The notes beneath the pieces were generated by a model. The model did not search any database, had not been told where the DNA came from, and saw nothing but the letters and a program-made list of their open reading frames with translations. Made by a program: the position numbers and the translations under genes. Source: Bog-473 sp035552395 (GTDB taxonomy: Bacteria > Actinomycetota > Acidimicrobiia > Acidimicrobiales > RAAP-2). From it: 20,683 bases of DNA. This document shows positions 1 through 7,134 of this stretch, piece by piece. The stretch spans positions 1-20,683 of the forward strand of contig DASZLL010000056.1 of NCBI GenBank assembly GCA_035552395.1, written 5' to 3'. How positions within the stretch are numbered: the first letter of the stretch is position 1; the number at the start of each line of letters is the position of its first letter.

Positions 1-101
1 CCGAGCGTGCCGACCGCAGCGACCAGCGCCGCCAACGAGGACATCCCCAAGGGCCGGTGTCGGCGGGAAACGTGTCGCGGTGTGCGGGGAGGGGGGAACA
101 C
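1..101 (-). CDS. 5' part of an unidentified exported or membrane protein
   Basis: The frame runs off the left edge and only the first 33 codons are visible. A GTG at 101 is preceded at the right spacing by the ribosome-binding site AAGGAGA (complement of 107-113). An in-frame ATG at 44 is a second possible start. The translation begins with a basic stretch (RTPRHVSRRHRPLG) followed by a hydrophobic run (MSSLAALVAAVGTLG), which is how a signal peptide or first membrane segment looks. The family cannot be named from so little. It is divergent from the F420-type reductase at 313, so 102-312 should hold both promoters. I see no convincing -35/-10 pair there. Confidence 0.5.
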   Translation of the reverse strand, partial: MFPPPRTPRHVSRRHRPLGMSSLAALVAAVGTL

Positions 102-312
102 CGATCTCTCCTTGAGCTGATGTTGCCTGTCGCCTGATCTCCGAACCCAAGAGCAAGGCTACAGAGCGACCCAGGGTCCCAACGGTCGGCCCCCTGGTTC
201 GGCCGGACATTTGGACCAGGCGGGTAGATTGCGACCTGTTCACACGGGATTCTCCGCCGTACACGCGGGGTGCGTGACCGGGCACGACGCCGGGACGAGG
301 AAGGGACGGCGC

Positions 313-762
313 ATGGCCGAGCAAAGCAAGCCACTGGTTGACACCGGTTTCAAGATCATGAATTGGACGCATCGGACGGCGCTGGCCGTCACCGGCGGCC
401 GCTTTCCCAAGAAGCTCTTCGGCATGGCGCCGGTCGAGCTCTACACCATCGGTCGGAAGTCGGGCCAGCGACGGATGACCATGCTCACTGCGCCCGTCCA
501 CGACGACACTCGGGTCGTGCTCGTGGCGTCCAAGGGTGGCGACGATCGCGACCCGCAGTGGTACCGCAACCTGTCGGCCAACCCCGACGTGGAGGTCAAC
601 ATCGACGGGGCCACCCGCAAGATGCGGGCGCGGACCGCCACACCAGAAGAGAAGGCGTCGCTCTGGCCGGACATCGTGGCCGCCTACAAGGGGTACGACG
701 GTTATCAGAAGCGGGCCGATCGCGACATTCCCGTGGTGATCTGCGAGGCCATGTCGGTTTGA
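313..762 (+). CDS. F420H2-dependent reductase of the Ddn/nitroreductase family (DUF385)
   Basis: The 149-residue product has the features of the deazaflavin-dependent nitroreductase family: the segment YTIGRKSGQRRMTMLTAP (44-61) and the segment ASKGGDDRDPQWYRNLSANP (72-91), followed by a beta strand DVEVNIDG. Members are split-barrel proteins that bind reduced F420 and reduce quinones, nitro compounds or similar acceptors. The physiological substrate cannot be read from sequence. Length is normal for the family (about 130-160). The ATG at 313 was chosen because the purine-rich AGGAAGGGA lies just upstream. An upstream TTG at 211 in the same frame would add 34 residues that do not resemble the family. 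It appears to be transcribed alone, 50 bases before the next gene. An F420-using enzyme supports an actinobacterial origin. Confidence 0.85.
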   Translation: MAEQSKPLVDTGFKIMNWTHRTALAVTGGRFPKKLFGMAPVELYTIGRKSGQRRMTMLTAPVHDDTRVVLVASKGGDDRDPQWYRNLSANPDVEVNIDGATRKMRARTATPEEKASLWPDIVAAYKGYDGYQKRADRDIPVVICEAMSV

Positions 763-811
763 TCTTCCGGCTCAACCGGCCGCAGGCTGGGCCCGTGAAA
801 CGGGCGATACG

Positions 812-1282
812 ATGCGGCCAATGTCGATCGAGCCCACGGGCTCGCCTGATGATGGCTTTGGAGCGATCGTCGGCGCGGACCAAGAATCAGGAGACGGGGC
901 CTTCGACCTGAGCATGGCGGTCTCGCAATTGGCGTCGAACAGCACCGATGCCCGGATCTTGCTCAAGCTGTTGGTCTCCCAGCTGTCCGACGCGCTCGGC
1001 GATCGCATCGCCGTGGAGCGAGGCGGCGGGCGCTTCCGTAAGTCCGACGAGATCAAGTCCGTCCGGGTCGTTCTCGGCAACGACACCCTCGATGCCGTCG
1101 TCGAGGGGCCATCGGTGCGGTGCACGATCGGGCATTCGTCCGGAGGTATCCGCATCCGCAGCGAACAGGTCGACATGAACGCCTGGCTCACCCGGTTGCT
1201 TTCCACCCTGCAGTCGGAGGCTCGGACGAGCGAGCAAACCCGCGTCGCTCTCGAGAACATCGTGATCGGAGGGTCATCATGA
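812..1282 (+). CDS. unrecognised 156-residue protein leading the YbjQ operon
   Basis: No family is recognised. The N-terminal 30 residues are polar and probably disordered. Then come an alpha-helical stretch (LSMAVSQLASNSTDARILLK and LLVSQLSDALGDR, about 30-64) and alternating beta strands with basic residues (RFRKSDEIKSVRVVLG, VRCTIGHSSGGIRIR). A closing amphipathic helix (about 120-135) ends the fold. There is no signal peptide and no membrane segment, so it should be cytosolic. Start is ATG 812, with ATG 821 equally possible; neither has a strong ribosome-binding site. Its TGA overlaps the ATG of the first YbjQ gene (ATGA at 1279-1282), so the two are probably translationally coupled. The overlap suggests it works with the YbjQ proteins, but its role is unknown. 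Confidence 0.8.
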   Translation: MRPMSIEPTGSPDDGFGAIVGADQESGDGAFDLSMAVSQLASNSTDARILLKLLVSQLSDALGDRIAVERGGGRFRKSDEIKSVRVVLGNDTLDAVVEGPSVRCTIGHSSGGIRIRSEQVDMNAWLTRLLSTLQSEARTSEQTRVALENIVIGGSS

Positions 1283-2100
1283 CCGACCAAACGCCGGAGG
1301 CGGCCGCGCCAGTGGCACGCGACCTCCCCAAGGATGCCGCCCATCGCCTCGAGGAGCTGGAGCACGGCCTCTTCACCTCCGACCTGTCGGTCAACGAGTT
1401 CTTGCTCGTGAAGGAGGCGGGCTTCCACCCCCTCGGCTTCGTGATGGGGTCGTCGATCTACCACATCGGGATCCAGACCCGGAAGTGGGGAGAGAGTCAG
1501 GAACTCTCCAAACTCACGGAGGCGATGTACACCGCCCGCGAGCTCGCCATGACCCGGATGGAGGAGGAGGCCGAGGAGCTCGGCGCCGACGGCGTCGTGG
1601 GCGTCCGTCTCGATGTCAACTACTACGAGTGGGGGAACGATTCAGCCGAGTTCATCGCCTTCGGCACGGCGGTGAAGGCGGAGGACGGCACGTCCTACCT
1701 CAACGCGCTGGGCAAGCCGTTCACGTCCGACTTGTCCGGTCAGGACTTCTGGACCTTGATGCAGACGGGCCACGTGCCGCAGGGTCTCGTCATGGGGACG
1801 TGCGTCTTCCACATCGCCCACCGCAAGCTGACCCAAGCGCTCGGGTCCATGGGCCAGAACGTCGAGCTGCCGAACTTCACCCAGGCGCTCTACGAGGCGC
1901 GCGAGCTTGCGATGACGCGTATGCAGGACGAGGCCGGCCGACTGAACGCCAGCGGCATCGTGGGCGTGCGGCTCGAGGAGAAGTCGCATCAATGGGGCTC
2001 GCACACCATCGAGTTCCTCGCCCTTGGCACGGCCGTCACCAAGGGCAGCGGGGAGGTCACCCTGCCCAAGCCCACCACCATCATCTCGCTCGACAACTAA
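1279..2100 (+). CDS. tandem two-domain YbjQ/UPF0145 family protein (first of three)
   Basis: The 273-residue protein holds two copies of one domain (about 31-133 and 147-253). Each begins FTSDLS..(E/D)F, continues with a G..P.G.VMG strand and a (Y/F)HI segment, and has a helix with ARELAMTRM. Each ends in the YbjQ hallmark: LGADGVVGVRLD then FIAFGTAV in copy 1, and LNASGIVGVRLE then FLALGTAV in copy 2. YbjQ-type proteins are small cytosolic proteins labelled heavy-metal-binding by structural homology; no firm biochemical role is established. Typical members are about 100-110 residues with one domain, so this is a duplication-fusion. Copies keep strong mutual similarity, so both are probably functional. 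The gene is bounded by ATGA and TAATG overlaps. The metal-binding label is family inference; I see no Cys-rich site. Confidence 0.85.
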   Translation: MTDQTPEAAAPVARDLPKDAAHRLEELEHGLFTSDLSVNEFLLVKEAGFHPLGFVMGSSIYHIGIQTRKWGESQELSKLTEAMYTARELAMTRMEEEAEELGADGVVGVRLDVNYYEWGNDSAEFIAFGTAVKAEDGTSYLNALGKPFTSDLSGQDFWTLMQTGHVPQGLVMGTCVFHIAHRKLTQALGSMGQNVELPNFTQALYEARELAMTRMQDEAGRLNASGIVGVRLEEKSHQWGSHTIEFLALGTAVTKGSGEVTLPKPTTIISLDN

Positions 2101-3050
2101 TGACGGACCCTGCGGGTCAACACGACCCCGAGGTACCGCCGGACCCCGCGACCGGGGACTTGCCCGAGGCGGCCGTGCGCCGCATGCAATCGAGCGCCTT
2201 CTCGTCCGGGCTGAGCGTGCCCGACTTTGCCGCTTGCCTCGACCTCGGTCTCGAGCCGGTGGCACTCGTGCAGGGCTTCTGTGTCATGCGGTGGGGCTGG
2301 TACGGACCGGGCTCCGGCTACGGGCGCGGCCTGTCTCCCTATGCGTACGGGTCCCAGGGCGACGGGTCCTACTCGGAGACCTACCGCTGTCCGCACGGCT
2401 ACGTCTCCGCCGAGCACCGCATGTGGGGGCAGAACCTCGAGCAGCCCTGGGTCGAGGCGGCCTGGACCCAGGGTTACGGGTCGGCGTATGCCCGCATGAT
2501 CGAGGAGGCCACCGACTACGGCGCGCACGGGGTGATCGGCGTCGTGGACCGCGTGGCCGCCCTCGCCGATACCGGGACCACCGAGTTTCATTTCCTCGGC
2601 ACCGCCGTCAAGGTCGCGGGCGGTCCGCCCCCCGCCGGCGGCGTGCCCTGGAGCACCTACCTCGCCGGGCAACGCCTGACCAAGTCCATCGAGGCCGGCT
2701 TCATGCCGGTGGCCGTGGTGGCCGCCCTGGCGTCGGTCCGGGTGTGGGCCTACTGCATGACCGAATACCTCATGGAGGGCCAGATGGGCTGGGGCGGCTA
2801 TGCCAACACCGGGCCGCAGCTGGTCGAGCAGGTGAGCAAGGCGCACATGGCGGCGCGCCAACTGGCCCGCAAGCACGTCCGCCAGCAGCTGGCGGGCGAC
2901 CAGCTGCACGGCGCCAAGATCGACGTGGTGACCCGGGAGCTGTCGGCCGGTGACGAGGTCATCGACTGCACCCTGCGGGGCAATCGAATGCGGCGCTTCA
3001 AGGACTTCGACCCGGTGCCCGCACCCAGGCCGACGGTTCGCCTCGGATGA
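2100..3050 (+). CDS. divergent two-domain YbjQ-like protein with aromatic/glycine-rich insertion (second of three)
   Basis: A 316-residue paralogue of its neighbours. Domain 1 (about 31-170) retains FSSGLSVPDF, the helix with YARMIEEA, the signature YGAHGVIGV (140-148) and HFLGTAVK. Between its first strand and helix it carries an insertion of roughly 40 residues (65-108) rich in Gly, Tyr and Trp, with one Cys-Pro-His (RCPHG, 96-100). Domain 2 (about 183-300) keeps the opening and the long helix, but the GA.GVVGV signature is replaced by HGAKIDVV, and the last strand reads EVIDCTLRG. It is therefore degenerate or respecialised. ATG at 2100 overlaps the TAA of the upstream gene, and the TGA at 3048-3050 overlaps the next ATG. 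Coupled translation with both paralogues suggests a hetero-oligomer; this is inference. Confidence 0.8.
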   Translation: MTDPAGQHDPEVPPDPATGDLPEAAVRRMQSSAFSSGLSVPDFAACLDLGLEPVALVQGFCVMRWGWYGPGSGYGRGLSPYAYGSQGDGSYSETYRCPHGYVSAEHRMWGQNLEQPWVEAAWTQGYGSAYARMIEEATDYGAHGVIGVVDRVAALADTGTTEFHFLGTAVKVAGGPPPAGGVPWSTYLAGQRLTKSIEAGFMPVAVVAALASVRVWAYCMTEYLMEGQMGWGGYANTGPQLVEQVSKAHMAARQLARKHVRQQLAGDQLHGAKIDVVTRELSAGDEVIDCTLRGNRMRRFKDFDPVPAPRPTVRLG

Positions 3051-3928
3051 GCACGAGCGCAGCGTCCATGCCGGACATCCGGGCGGAGATGCGCCGTGGC
3101 GCCGAGGCGCTTGCAGTCGTCGCCCCGCCGTCGCAGGCCCGCGGCATCACGTCCGACCTCTCGGTCGACGAGGCCCTCCTGCTCCACTCGGCCGGATGGG
3201 AACCGCTCGACCTGGTCAGCGGGGTGGCCGTCGTCTCGGTGCCTGTCGGCGTGTGGAACTGGGGCCGGGGCGCCATCTCGCTGGCCTCGGACGCCCACAA
3301 TGCGGCGGTCGACCAGGCCGCCCGGGCTTTGCGGGCCGAGTGCGCCAAGGTGCACGGCCATGGCGTCGTCGGCGTGCGGGTCGACGTGGAGGTCCGCACG
3401 CACCACATCAACGTCGAACTGGTCGGCACCGCGGTACGGCCCGTGAACGGAGAGGACCCGCGGGGGACCGACGCGGCGATGGCCGTGCCGTTCGTCTCTG
3501 ACCTCTCGGCCCGCGACTTCACGCTGTTGCTCCGCGCCGGCTGGATGCCCGTCGGGCTGGCGTTCGGCGCGAGCTTCGTCTACTCGCCGCGTCGCACGGC
3601 CGGCGCCGCCATGAAGCAGTCGACGCAGAACGTCGAGCTGACCAACCTCACCGAGGCCATGTACTCAGCGCGCGAGTCAGCCATGGAGCACATGCAGCGC
3701 TCCGCGCTCGAGGCGGGCGGCGACGGAGTGGTCGAGGTGAAGGTGACGGAGGGACCGATGAGCTTCGCCCGCCACGCCATCGGGTTCACCGCCTGGGGCA
3801 CCGCCGTGAAGCTGCTGGCCGAGGAGCACCAATTCGTGCGGCCCGAGATGGTGTTGCCGCTCGACGATGCGGTCGTGACCTTCGAGGCCCAGAGCCTGCG
3901 CCGTACGGGTCAGGGCAAGGGCCGATGA
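3047..3928 (+). CDS. tandem two-domain YbjQ/UPF0145 family protein (third of three)
   Basis: The 293-residue product again has two YbjQ-like domains. Domain 1 (about 32-132) opens ITSDLSVDEALLLHSAGW and ends HGHGVVGVRVDVEV then VELVGTAV. Domain 2 (about 148-255) opens FVSDLSARDFTLLLRAGW, has the helix EAMYSARESAMEHMQRSA, then GGDGVVEVKV and FTAWGTAV. The segment QNVELTNLTEAMYSARE is close to QNVELPNFTQALYEARE in the first paralogue, which shows direct descent by duplication. The C-terminal 35 residues are polar and lack a recognised motif. No signal peptide or membrane segment is seen. Start ATG 3047 overlaps the preceding TGA, and its own TGA overlaps the ATG of the SnoaL-like gene at 3925. 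Confidence 0.83.
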   Translation: MSTSAASMPDIRAEMRRGAEALAVVAPPSQARGITSDLSVDEALLLHSAGWEPLDLVSGVAVVSVPVGVWNWGRGAISLASDAHNAAVDQAARALRAECAKVHGHGVVGVRVDVEVRTHHINVELVGTAVRPVNGEDPRGTDAAMAVPFVSDLSARDFTLLLRAGWMPVGLAFGASFVYSPRRTAGAAMKQSTQNVELTNLTEAMYSARESAMEHMQRSALEAGGDGVVEVKVTEGPMSFARHAIGFTAWGTAVKLLAEEHQFVRPEMVLPLDDAVVTFEAQSLRRTGQGKGR

Positions 3929-4320
3929 GCGGGCCGGTGGACTGGGAGGCTTGGGCGCGTGCGTTCGAGGCGGTGAAGGGCCCCGATGCCTTCGCCGCCC
4001 TGTTCGCGCCGGGTGGTCGTTTCTGCGACCCCGTCACGCCCTGGACGACCGACGTGCGCAAGGTCGCCACCGACACGGACGCCATCTTCCCGGATTGGTC
4101 GCAGCAGGTGGACCGGATCCGTGGCGGGGCCGATTGGGCCGTGTTCGAGTGGACCGGTACGGCGACCTTCAAGGCCGGCGACGGGCCGGGCATTCCCGTC
4201 TCGATGCAGGGCGCCACCGTGATCGAGGTCGACGGCGTCGGCAAGGTGACGTCGTGGCGCGACTACCTCGACACCAACGAACCCACCCAGCAGATCACGG
4301 CGGGGCTGGAGAGCCCCTGA
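3925..4320 (+). CDS. SnoaL/NTF2-like fold protein
   Basis: The 131-residue product fits the NTF2/SnoaL-like cone fold. It has an N-terminal helix (WEAWARAFEAVKGPDAFAAL), the early beta-hairpin FAPGGRFCDPVTPW, a central helix ending FPDWSQQVDRI, then three strands (WAVFEWTGTATFK, SMQGATVIEVDG, KVTSWRDYLDTNE). The last strand with WRDYLD is typical of SnoaL-like and limonene-epoxide-hydrolase-like members. These are small hydrolases, isomerases or non-enzymatic binding proteins, and the ligand cannot be read off. ATG 3925 overlaps the TGA of the third YbjQ gene, making it the last gene of the operon. Whether it belongs functionally with the YbjQ proteins or only shares the transcript is open. 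Confidence 0.78.
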   Translation: MSGPVDWEAWARAFEAVKGPDAFAALFAPGGRFCDPVTPWTTDVRKVATDTDAIFPDWSQQVDRIRGGADWAVFEWTGTATFKAGDGPGIPVSMQGATVIEVDGVGKVTSWRDYLDTNEPTQQITAGLESP

Positions 4321-4324
4321 GCGC

Positions 4325-4339
4325 GCCGGCGATGCCGGC
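4325..4339. terminator. possible two-way hairpin terminator
   Basis: GCCGGC-GAT-GCCGGC forms a 6-bp perfect stem with a 3-base loop. It sits in the 21-base gap between two convergent genes (ends at 4320 and 4342). No T-tract follows on either strand, which is common for high-GC terminators but leaves the call weak. Confidence 0.35.
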
Positions 4340-4341
4340 AA

Positions 4342-5430
4342 TCAGGCTTCGGCCTGCCCAGCCACCGCCTTCACGTGGGTCATGCGCGCGTCGCGGGCCT
4401 CGTCGTTCTCCTCGGCCGCCCGCTCGTCGTCGGCCATCTCGGCGTCGATGTCAGTGTCGGCGAAGCCGATCACGCCCATGTCCTCGAAGCCCTTGCGCAG
4501 GATCGGACCCCACAGGCCGATGTCGCGCAGGATGGGCACGATCCGCATGAACAAGAAGTTCCGAAACTGGCGCCACGTCTCGCTCTCCTCGACGTACGTC
4601 GTGAGCTCCTGGGGCAGGTCAAGGCGCTCGAACACCTCCTGGCCTAGGAAGCGGTCGCGCATCAGGTAACAGGCCTCGACGCAGAAGGTCTCGCGCTCGT
4701 CGCGCTCGGCCTGGGTCAGTTGGGGGTAGTAGTCGCGTAGCGCCAGACGGCCGAACATCACATGACGCGCCTCGTCCTGCATCACGTAGGCGTTGAGCGC
4801 CTTCGCCAGAGGTTCGGTGGCGTTGTTACGGATGATGCCGAACGCCGCAAGCGCAAGCCCCTCGATCAGCACCTGCATGCCGAGATACGTCATGTCCCAG
4901 CGGCTGTCCGAGATGACGTCGTCGAGCAGCGCCTTGAGGTCCTTGTTGAGGGGGTAGGTGAGCTCGAGCTTCTCGTGCAGGTAGCGGCTGTACACCTCGA
5001 CGTGCCGGGCCTCGTCGATCACTTGCGTGGCGGCGTAGAACTTCGAGTCGATGTCGGGCACCGTTTGCACGATCTTGGCGGTGCAGATCAGCGCGCCCTG
5101 CTCGCCGTGCATGAACTGGCTGAAGCGCCAGGCCTCGACGTGGCGACGCAGCTCGGCCTTCTGCTTGTCGTCCCACTTTTCCCACCACTCGGTGCCGAAG
5201 AGCGGGCTCAGCTCGTCCGGCAGGCCGACCGGGTTGTCAGGGTCGACCTCGAGGCTCCAGTCCAGGCGGTCGCTGCCGATCCATTGGCGCCGCGTCCCCT
5301 TGTCGTAGAGCCGCAGGAGCTGGTCGCGCCCGCCCATGTAGTCGAAGTCGAAGACGGTCGTGCTGGGGGATTCGACCCCCCACTTCGGGTCGAAAGCAAG
5401 ATCCGAGTCAACCGACGGGCTGGTGGTCAT
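4342..5430 (-). CDS. ferritin-like diiron protein, probable oxygenase
   Basis: The 362-residue protein shows the full carboxylate-bridged diiron set of the ferritin/ribonucleotide-reductase-like superfamily. The ligands are E110 (MHGEQGA), E140 and H143 (IDEARH), E190 (LIEGLA), and E220 and H223 (QDEARH). The spacing of about 30, then 50, then 30 residues is the expected four-helix pattern. The surrounding sequence is mostly helical (WRFSQF; AALGII-like segments; YLMRDRFLG). No signal peptide is seen, so it is cytosolic. The family includes monooxygenases, desaturase-like and R2-like oxidases; the substrate is unknown. The C-terminal 35 residues are very acidic (DTDIDAEMADDERAAEENDE) and probably disordered. 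Start ATG 5430 has the purine-rich GGGGG just upstream. A zinc dehydrogenase lies 116 bases upstream on the same strand and may share its pathway. Confidence 0.85.
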   Translation of the reverse strand: MTTSPSVDSDLAFDPKWGVESPSTTVFDFDYMGGRDQLLRLYDKGTRRQWIGSDRLDWSLEVDPDNPVGLPDELSPLFGTEWWEKWDDKQKAELRRHVEAWRFSQFMHGEQGALICTAKIVQTVPDIDSKFYAATQVIDEARHVEVYSRYLHEKLELTYPLNKDLKALLDDVISDSRWDMTYLGMQVLIEGLALAAFGIIRNNATEPLAKALNAYVMQDEARHVMFGRLALRDYYPQLTQAERDERETFCVEACYLMRDRFLGQEVFERLDLPQELTTYVEESETWRQFRNFLFMRIVPILRDIGLWGPILRKGFEDMGVIGFADTDIDAEMADDERAAEENDEARDARMTHVKAVAGQAEA

Positions 5431-5546
5431 GTGGCCCCCCTTGGGTCATGTCCAATGGCGGCGCCGGGGACGTCCGCCACCGCGCCACGCTAGTTGCTGC
5501 CCGCGCCAACGTCATGTGGACGGCCCCCGCTGGCCACCAGGTTGCC

Positions 5547-6779
5547 TTAGCGAAAGTCGAAGGCGGTCTTGATGGCGCCGCTCTCCTCCTGGGTCGCCAG
5601 GGCAACGAAGGCTTCACGCCACTGCTCCAGCCGGAAGATGTGGGTCAGCATCCCGGTCAGGTCGACGCGGCCCTGGTCGGCCAGGCGCAGGTAGTGGGCG
5701 ATGCCGTGCATGCGAATGCCGTCGACTTCCTCCACGCCGAAGGCGTTGGACCCCACCCAGGAGATCTCCTTGAAATAGAGCGGCGACCATTCCCAGCGTT
5801 CGGGCGCGTGCACGCCGCTCTTGACCATGGTGCCGCGCGCCTTGAGCAGCCGAACCCCGATCTCCGCCGTCTGGGCCGTGCCGACGGTGTCGTAGACGAC
5901 GTCGAAGCCGCCGGGGTGGGCCATCGGGAGGCCGCTGCCCTCGAAGCGCTGCAGGACGCCGCCGGACCAGGCGGCCGCCTCCTCGAGGAGCTGCTCGACG
6001 GGGAAGGGATCGACCACGGCCGCGCCCAGGCGCCCCGCCAGGGCGGCCTGCGCCGGGAAGCGGGCGACGACCATGACCTGCACGTCTGGGTGGAGGGCGC
6101 GAATGATGGCGGTGACGGTGGTCCCGAGCGCGCCGCCTCCGTAGACGAGGACCTTGCCGCCCGGCGGCGGTGGATGGCGGGTCACCGAGTGCAGCGACAC
6201 CGCAAACGGGTCGGCCAGCACCGCAACCTCGTCGCTCACGCCTTCGGGGACGGGGATCAGCATGGTCTCGTGCGCCGGGAGATACTCGGCGAAGCCGCCG
6301 GGCGCATCCTTCGACGTGCCGGTGTGGATGCCGGCCGCGATGGGTCCCCGGGTGAAGTGCCAGCACATGCTGTAGTCGCCGTCCTGGCACGACCCGCACG
6401 GCGGATCGATGCCCCGCGGGCCACAGGAGAGCCACGGGTTGAGGACGACGCGCTGGCCGATCTCGAGGGTGGTCACCGCCGGACCAACCTCGACCACATC
6501 GGCGACCACCTCGTGGCCGAAGACGGTGGGAAATGTGAAGTAGCCATTCAGCGCGCTATCGCTGTAGTCATCGCCAAAGTCCATGAAGACCATTTTGGCG
6601 TCGGAGCCACAGATTCCGGTGAGGCGAGTCTTGGCCACGGCCCAGTCGTCACGTACGAGCGCGGGGCGTTCGAGCTCACGGAGCACCATCGGCGTGCGCG
6701 AGAGCCCGACGAGAAGTTGGTTCGTATCGTCGGGTGGCGTCCAGCTCTCGGGTCGCACACCGTAAAGAAGTCCTTGCAT
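5547..6779 (-). CDS. zinc-dependent alcohol dehydrogenase (MDR superfamily)
   Basis: A 410-residue medium-chain dehydrogenase/reductase. The catalytic zinc site is visible as GICGSD (C57), GHE (H89, E90) and the later ADPFAVSLHS segment. The structural-zinc loop has Cys at 128, 131 and 139 (PCGSC.DGDYSMC), with C119 just before. The Rossmann domain begins at VLVYGGGALGTT (210-220). NAD(P) is therefore the expected cofactor. The protein is about 40-60 residues longer than standard members, with extra sequence around 265-290 (LEEAAAWSGGVLQRFEGSG). ATG 6779 was chosen over an upstream ATG at 6806 because GAGGAGG sits directly before it. The substrate is unknown. It precedes the diiron protein on the same strand, which could indicate oxidation of a hydroxylated product, but the 116-base gap makes a shared operon only possible. 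Confidence 0.88.
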   Translation of the reverse strand: MQGLLYGVRPESWTPPDDTNQLLVGLSRTPMVLRELERPALVRDDWAVAKTRLTGICGSDAKMVFMDFGDDYSDSALNGYFTFPTVFGHEVVADVVEVGPAVTTLEIGQRVVLNPWLSCGPRGIDPPCGSCQDGDYSMCWHFTRGPIAAGIHTGTSKDAPGGFAEYLPAHETMLIPVPEGVSDEVAVLADPFAVSLHSVTRHPPPPGGKVLVYGGGALGTTVTAIIRALHPDVQVMVVARFPAQAALAGRLGAAVVDPFPVEQLLEEAAAWSGGVLQRFEGSGLPMAHPGGFDVVYDTVGTAQTAEIGVRLLKARGTMVKSGVHAPERWEWSPLYFKEISWVGSNAFGVEEVDGIRMHGIAHYLRLADQGRVDLTGMLTHIFRLEQWREAFVALATQEESGAIKTAFDFR

Positions 6780-6842
6780 CGTCCTCCTCTGCGCTGAGAC
6801 CAGCACGGAGCATAGGGGTCGCCGCTCAGGCGGGTTCGTTCC

Positions 6843-7082
6843 TCAGGTGAGGTAGGGGCAGTGCCGGCACCCCGAATCGCAACAGAAACCTCGGCGCGCC
6901 AGGTATCCCGCCGTGAGCACGGTCAGGCCGGTCGGCGGGTCGATGTAGGTGTCCGAGCCGGCGTGCAGCGCCTCCGCATGGGCGCGAACGATCGCGGCGT
7001 AGTCGGGATGATCCGGCGACAGCCGATCCGGATGTGGATCGGTGAGAGGCCGAGCCGCGAGCGGCTCGGCCGCTTCGCTCAT
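6843..7082 (-). CDS. DUF5522 family small Cys-rich protein
   Basis: A 79-residue protein whose C-terminus matches the DUF5522 pattern. A helix-rich start is followed by HPDYAAIVRAHAEALHAG, the conserved TYIDPPTGLTVLTAGYLARRG, and the closing FCCDSGCRHCPY with cysteines at 67, 68, 72 and 75. The closely spaced cysteines suggest a metal or cluster site; the role of the family is not established. The ATG at 7082 is taken as the start. An open frame extends upstream to 7319, but that part is the antisense of the HU tail and is Arg/Pro-rich noise. No clear ribosome-binding site is seen. The gene follows HU after a 52-base gap that holds a strong hairpin. Confidence 0.75.
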   Translation of the reverse strand: MSEAAEPLAARPLTDPHPDRLSPDHPDYAAIVRAHAEALHAGSDTYIDPPTGLTVLTAGYLARRGFCCDSGCRHCPYLT

Positions 7083-7099
7083 ACGAGCGGGAGATGTGG

Positions 7100-7127
7100 C
7101 GGCCGGGCCCGGCGCGGGGCCCGGCCG
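7100..7127 (-). terminator. strong GC hairpin after the HU gene
   Basis: An 11-bp perfect inverted repeat, CGGCCGGGCCC and GGGCCCGGCCG, encloses a 6-base loop (GGCGCG). It starts 8 bases beyond the HU stop codon, on the transcript side. It has no T-tract. It is probably a terminator or transcript-stabilising hairpin separating HU from the DUF5522 gene. Confidence 0.55.
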
Positions 7128-7134
7128 GACGCCA

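Noticed and set aside
225..230. TAGATT considered as a -10 box for the reductase.
   Set aside because: No acceptable -35 sequence at 16-18 bases upstream could be seen, so no promoter is claimed.
211..312. N-terminal extension of the F420-dependent reductase from TTG 211.
   Set aside because: The extra residues lack family likeness, and ATG 313 has a nearby purine-rich ribosome-binding site.
5448..6797. Long plus-strand frame of 449 codons over the zinc dehydrogenase.
   Set aside because: It is antisense to a well-supported dehydrogenase, lacks any family motif, and is the usual high-GC shadow of a minus-strand gene.
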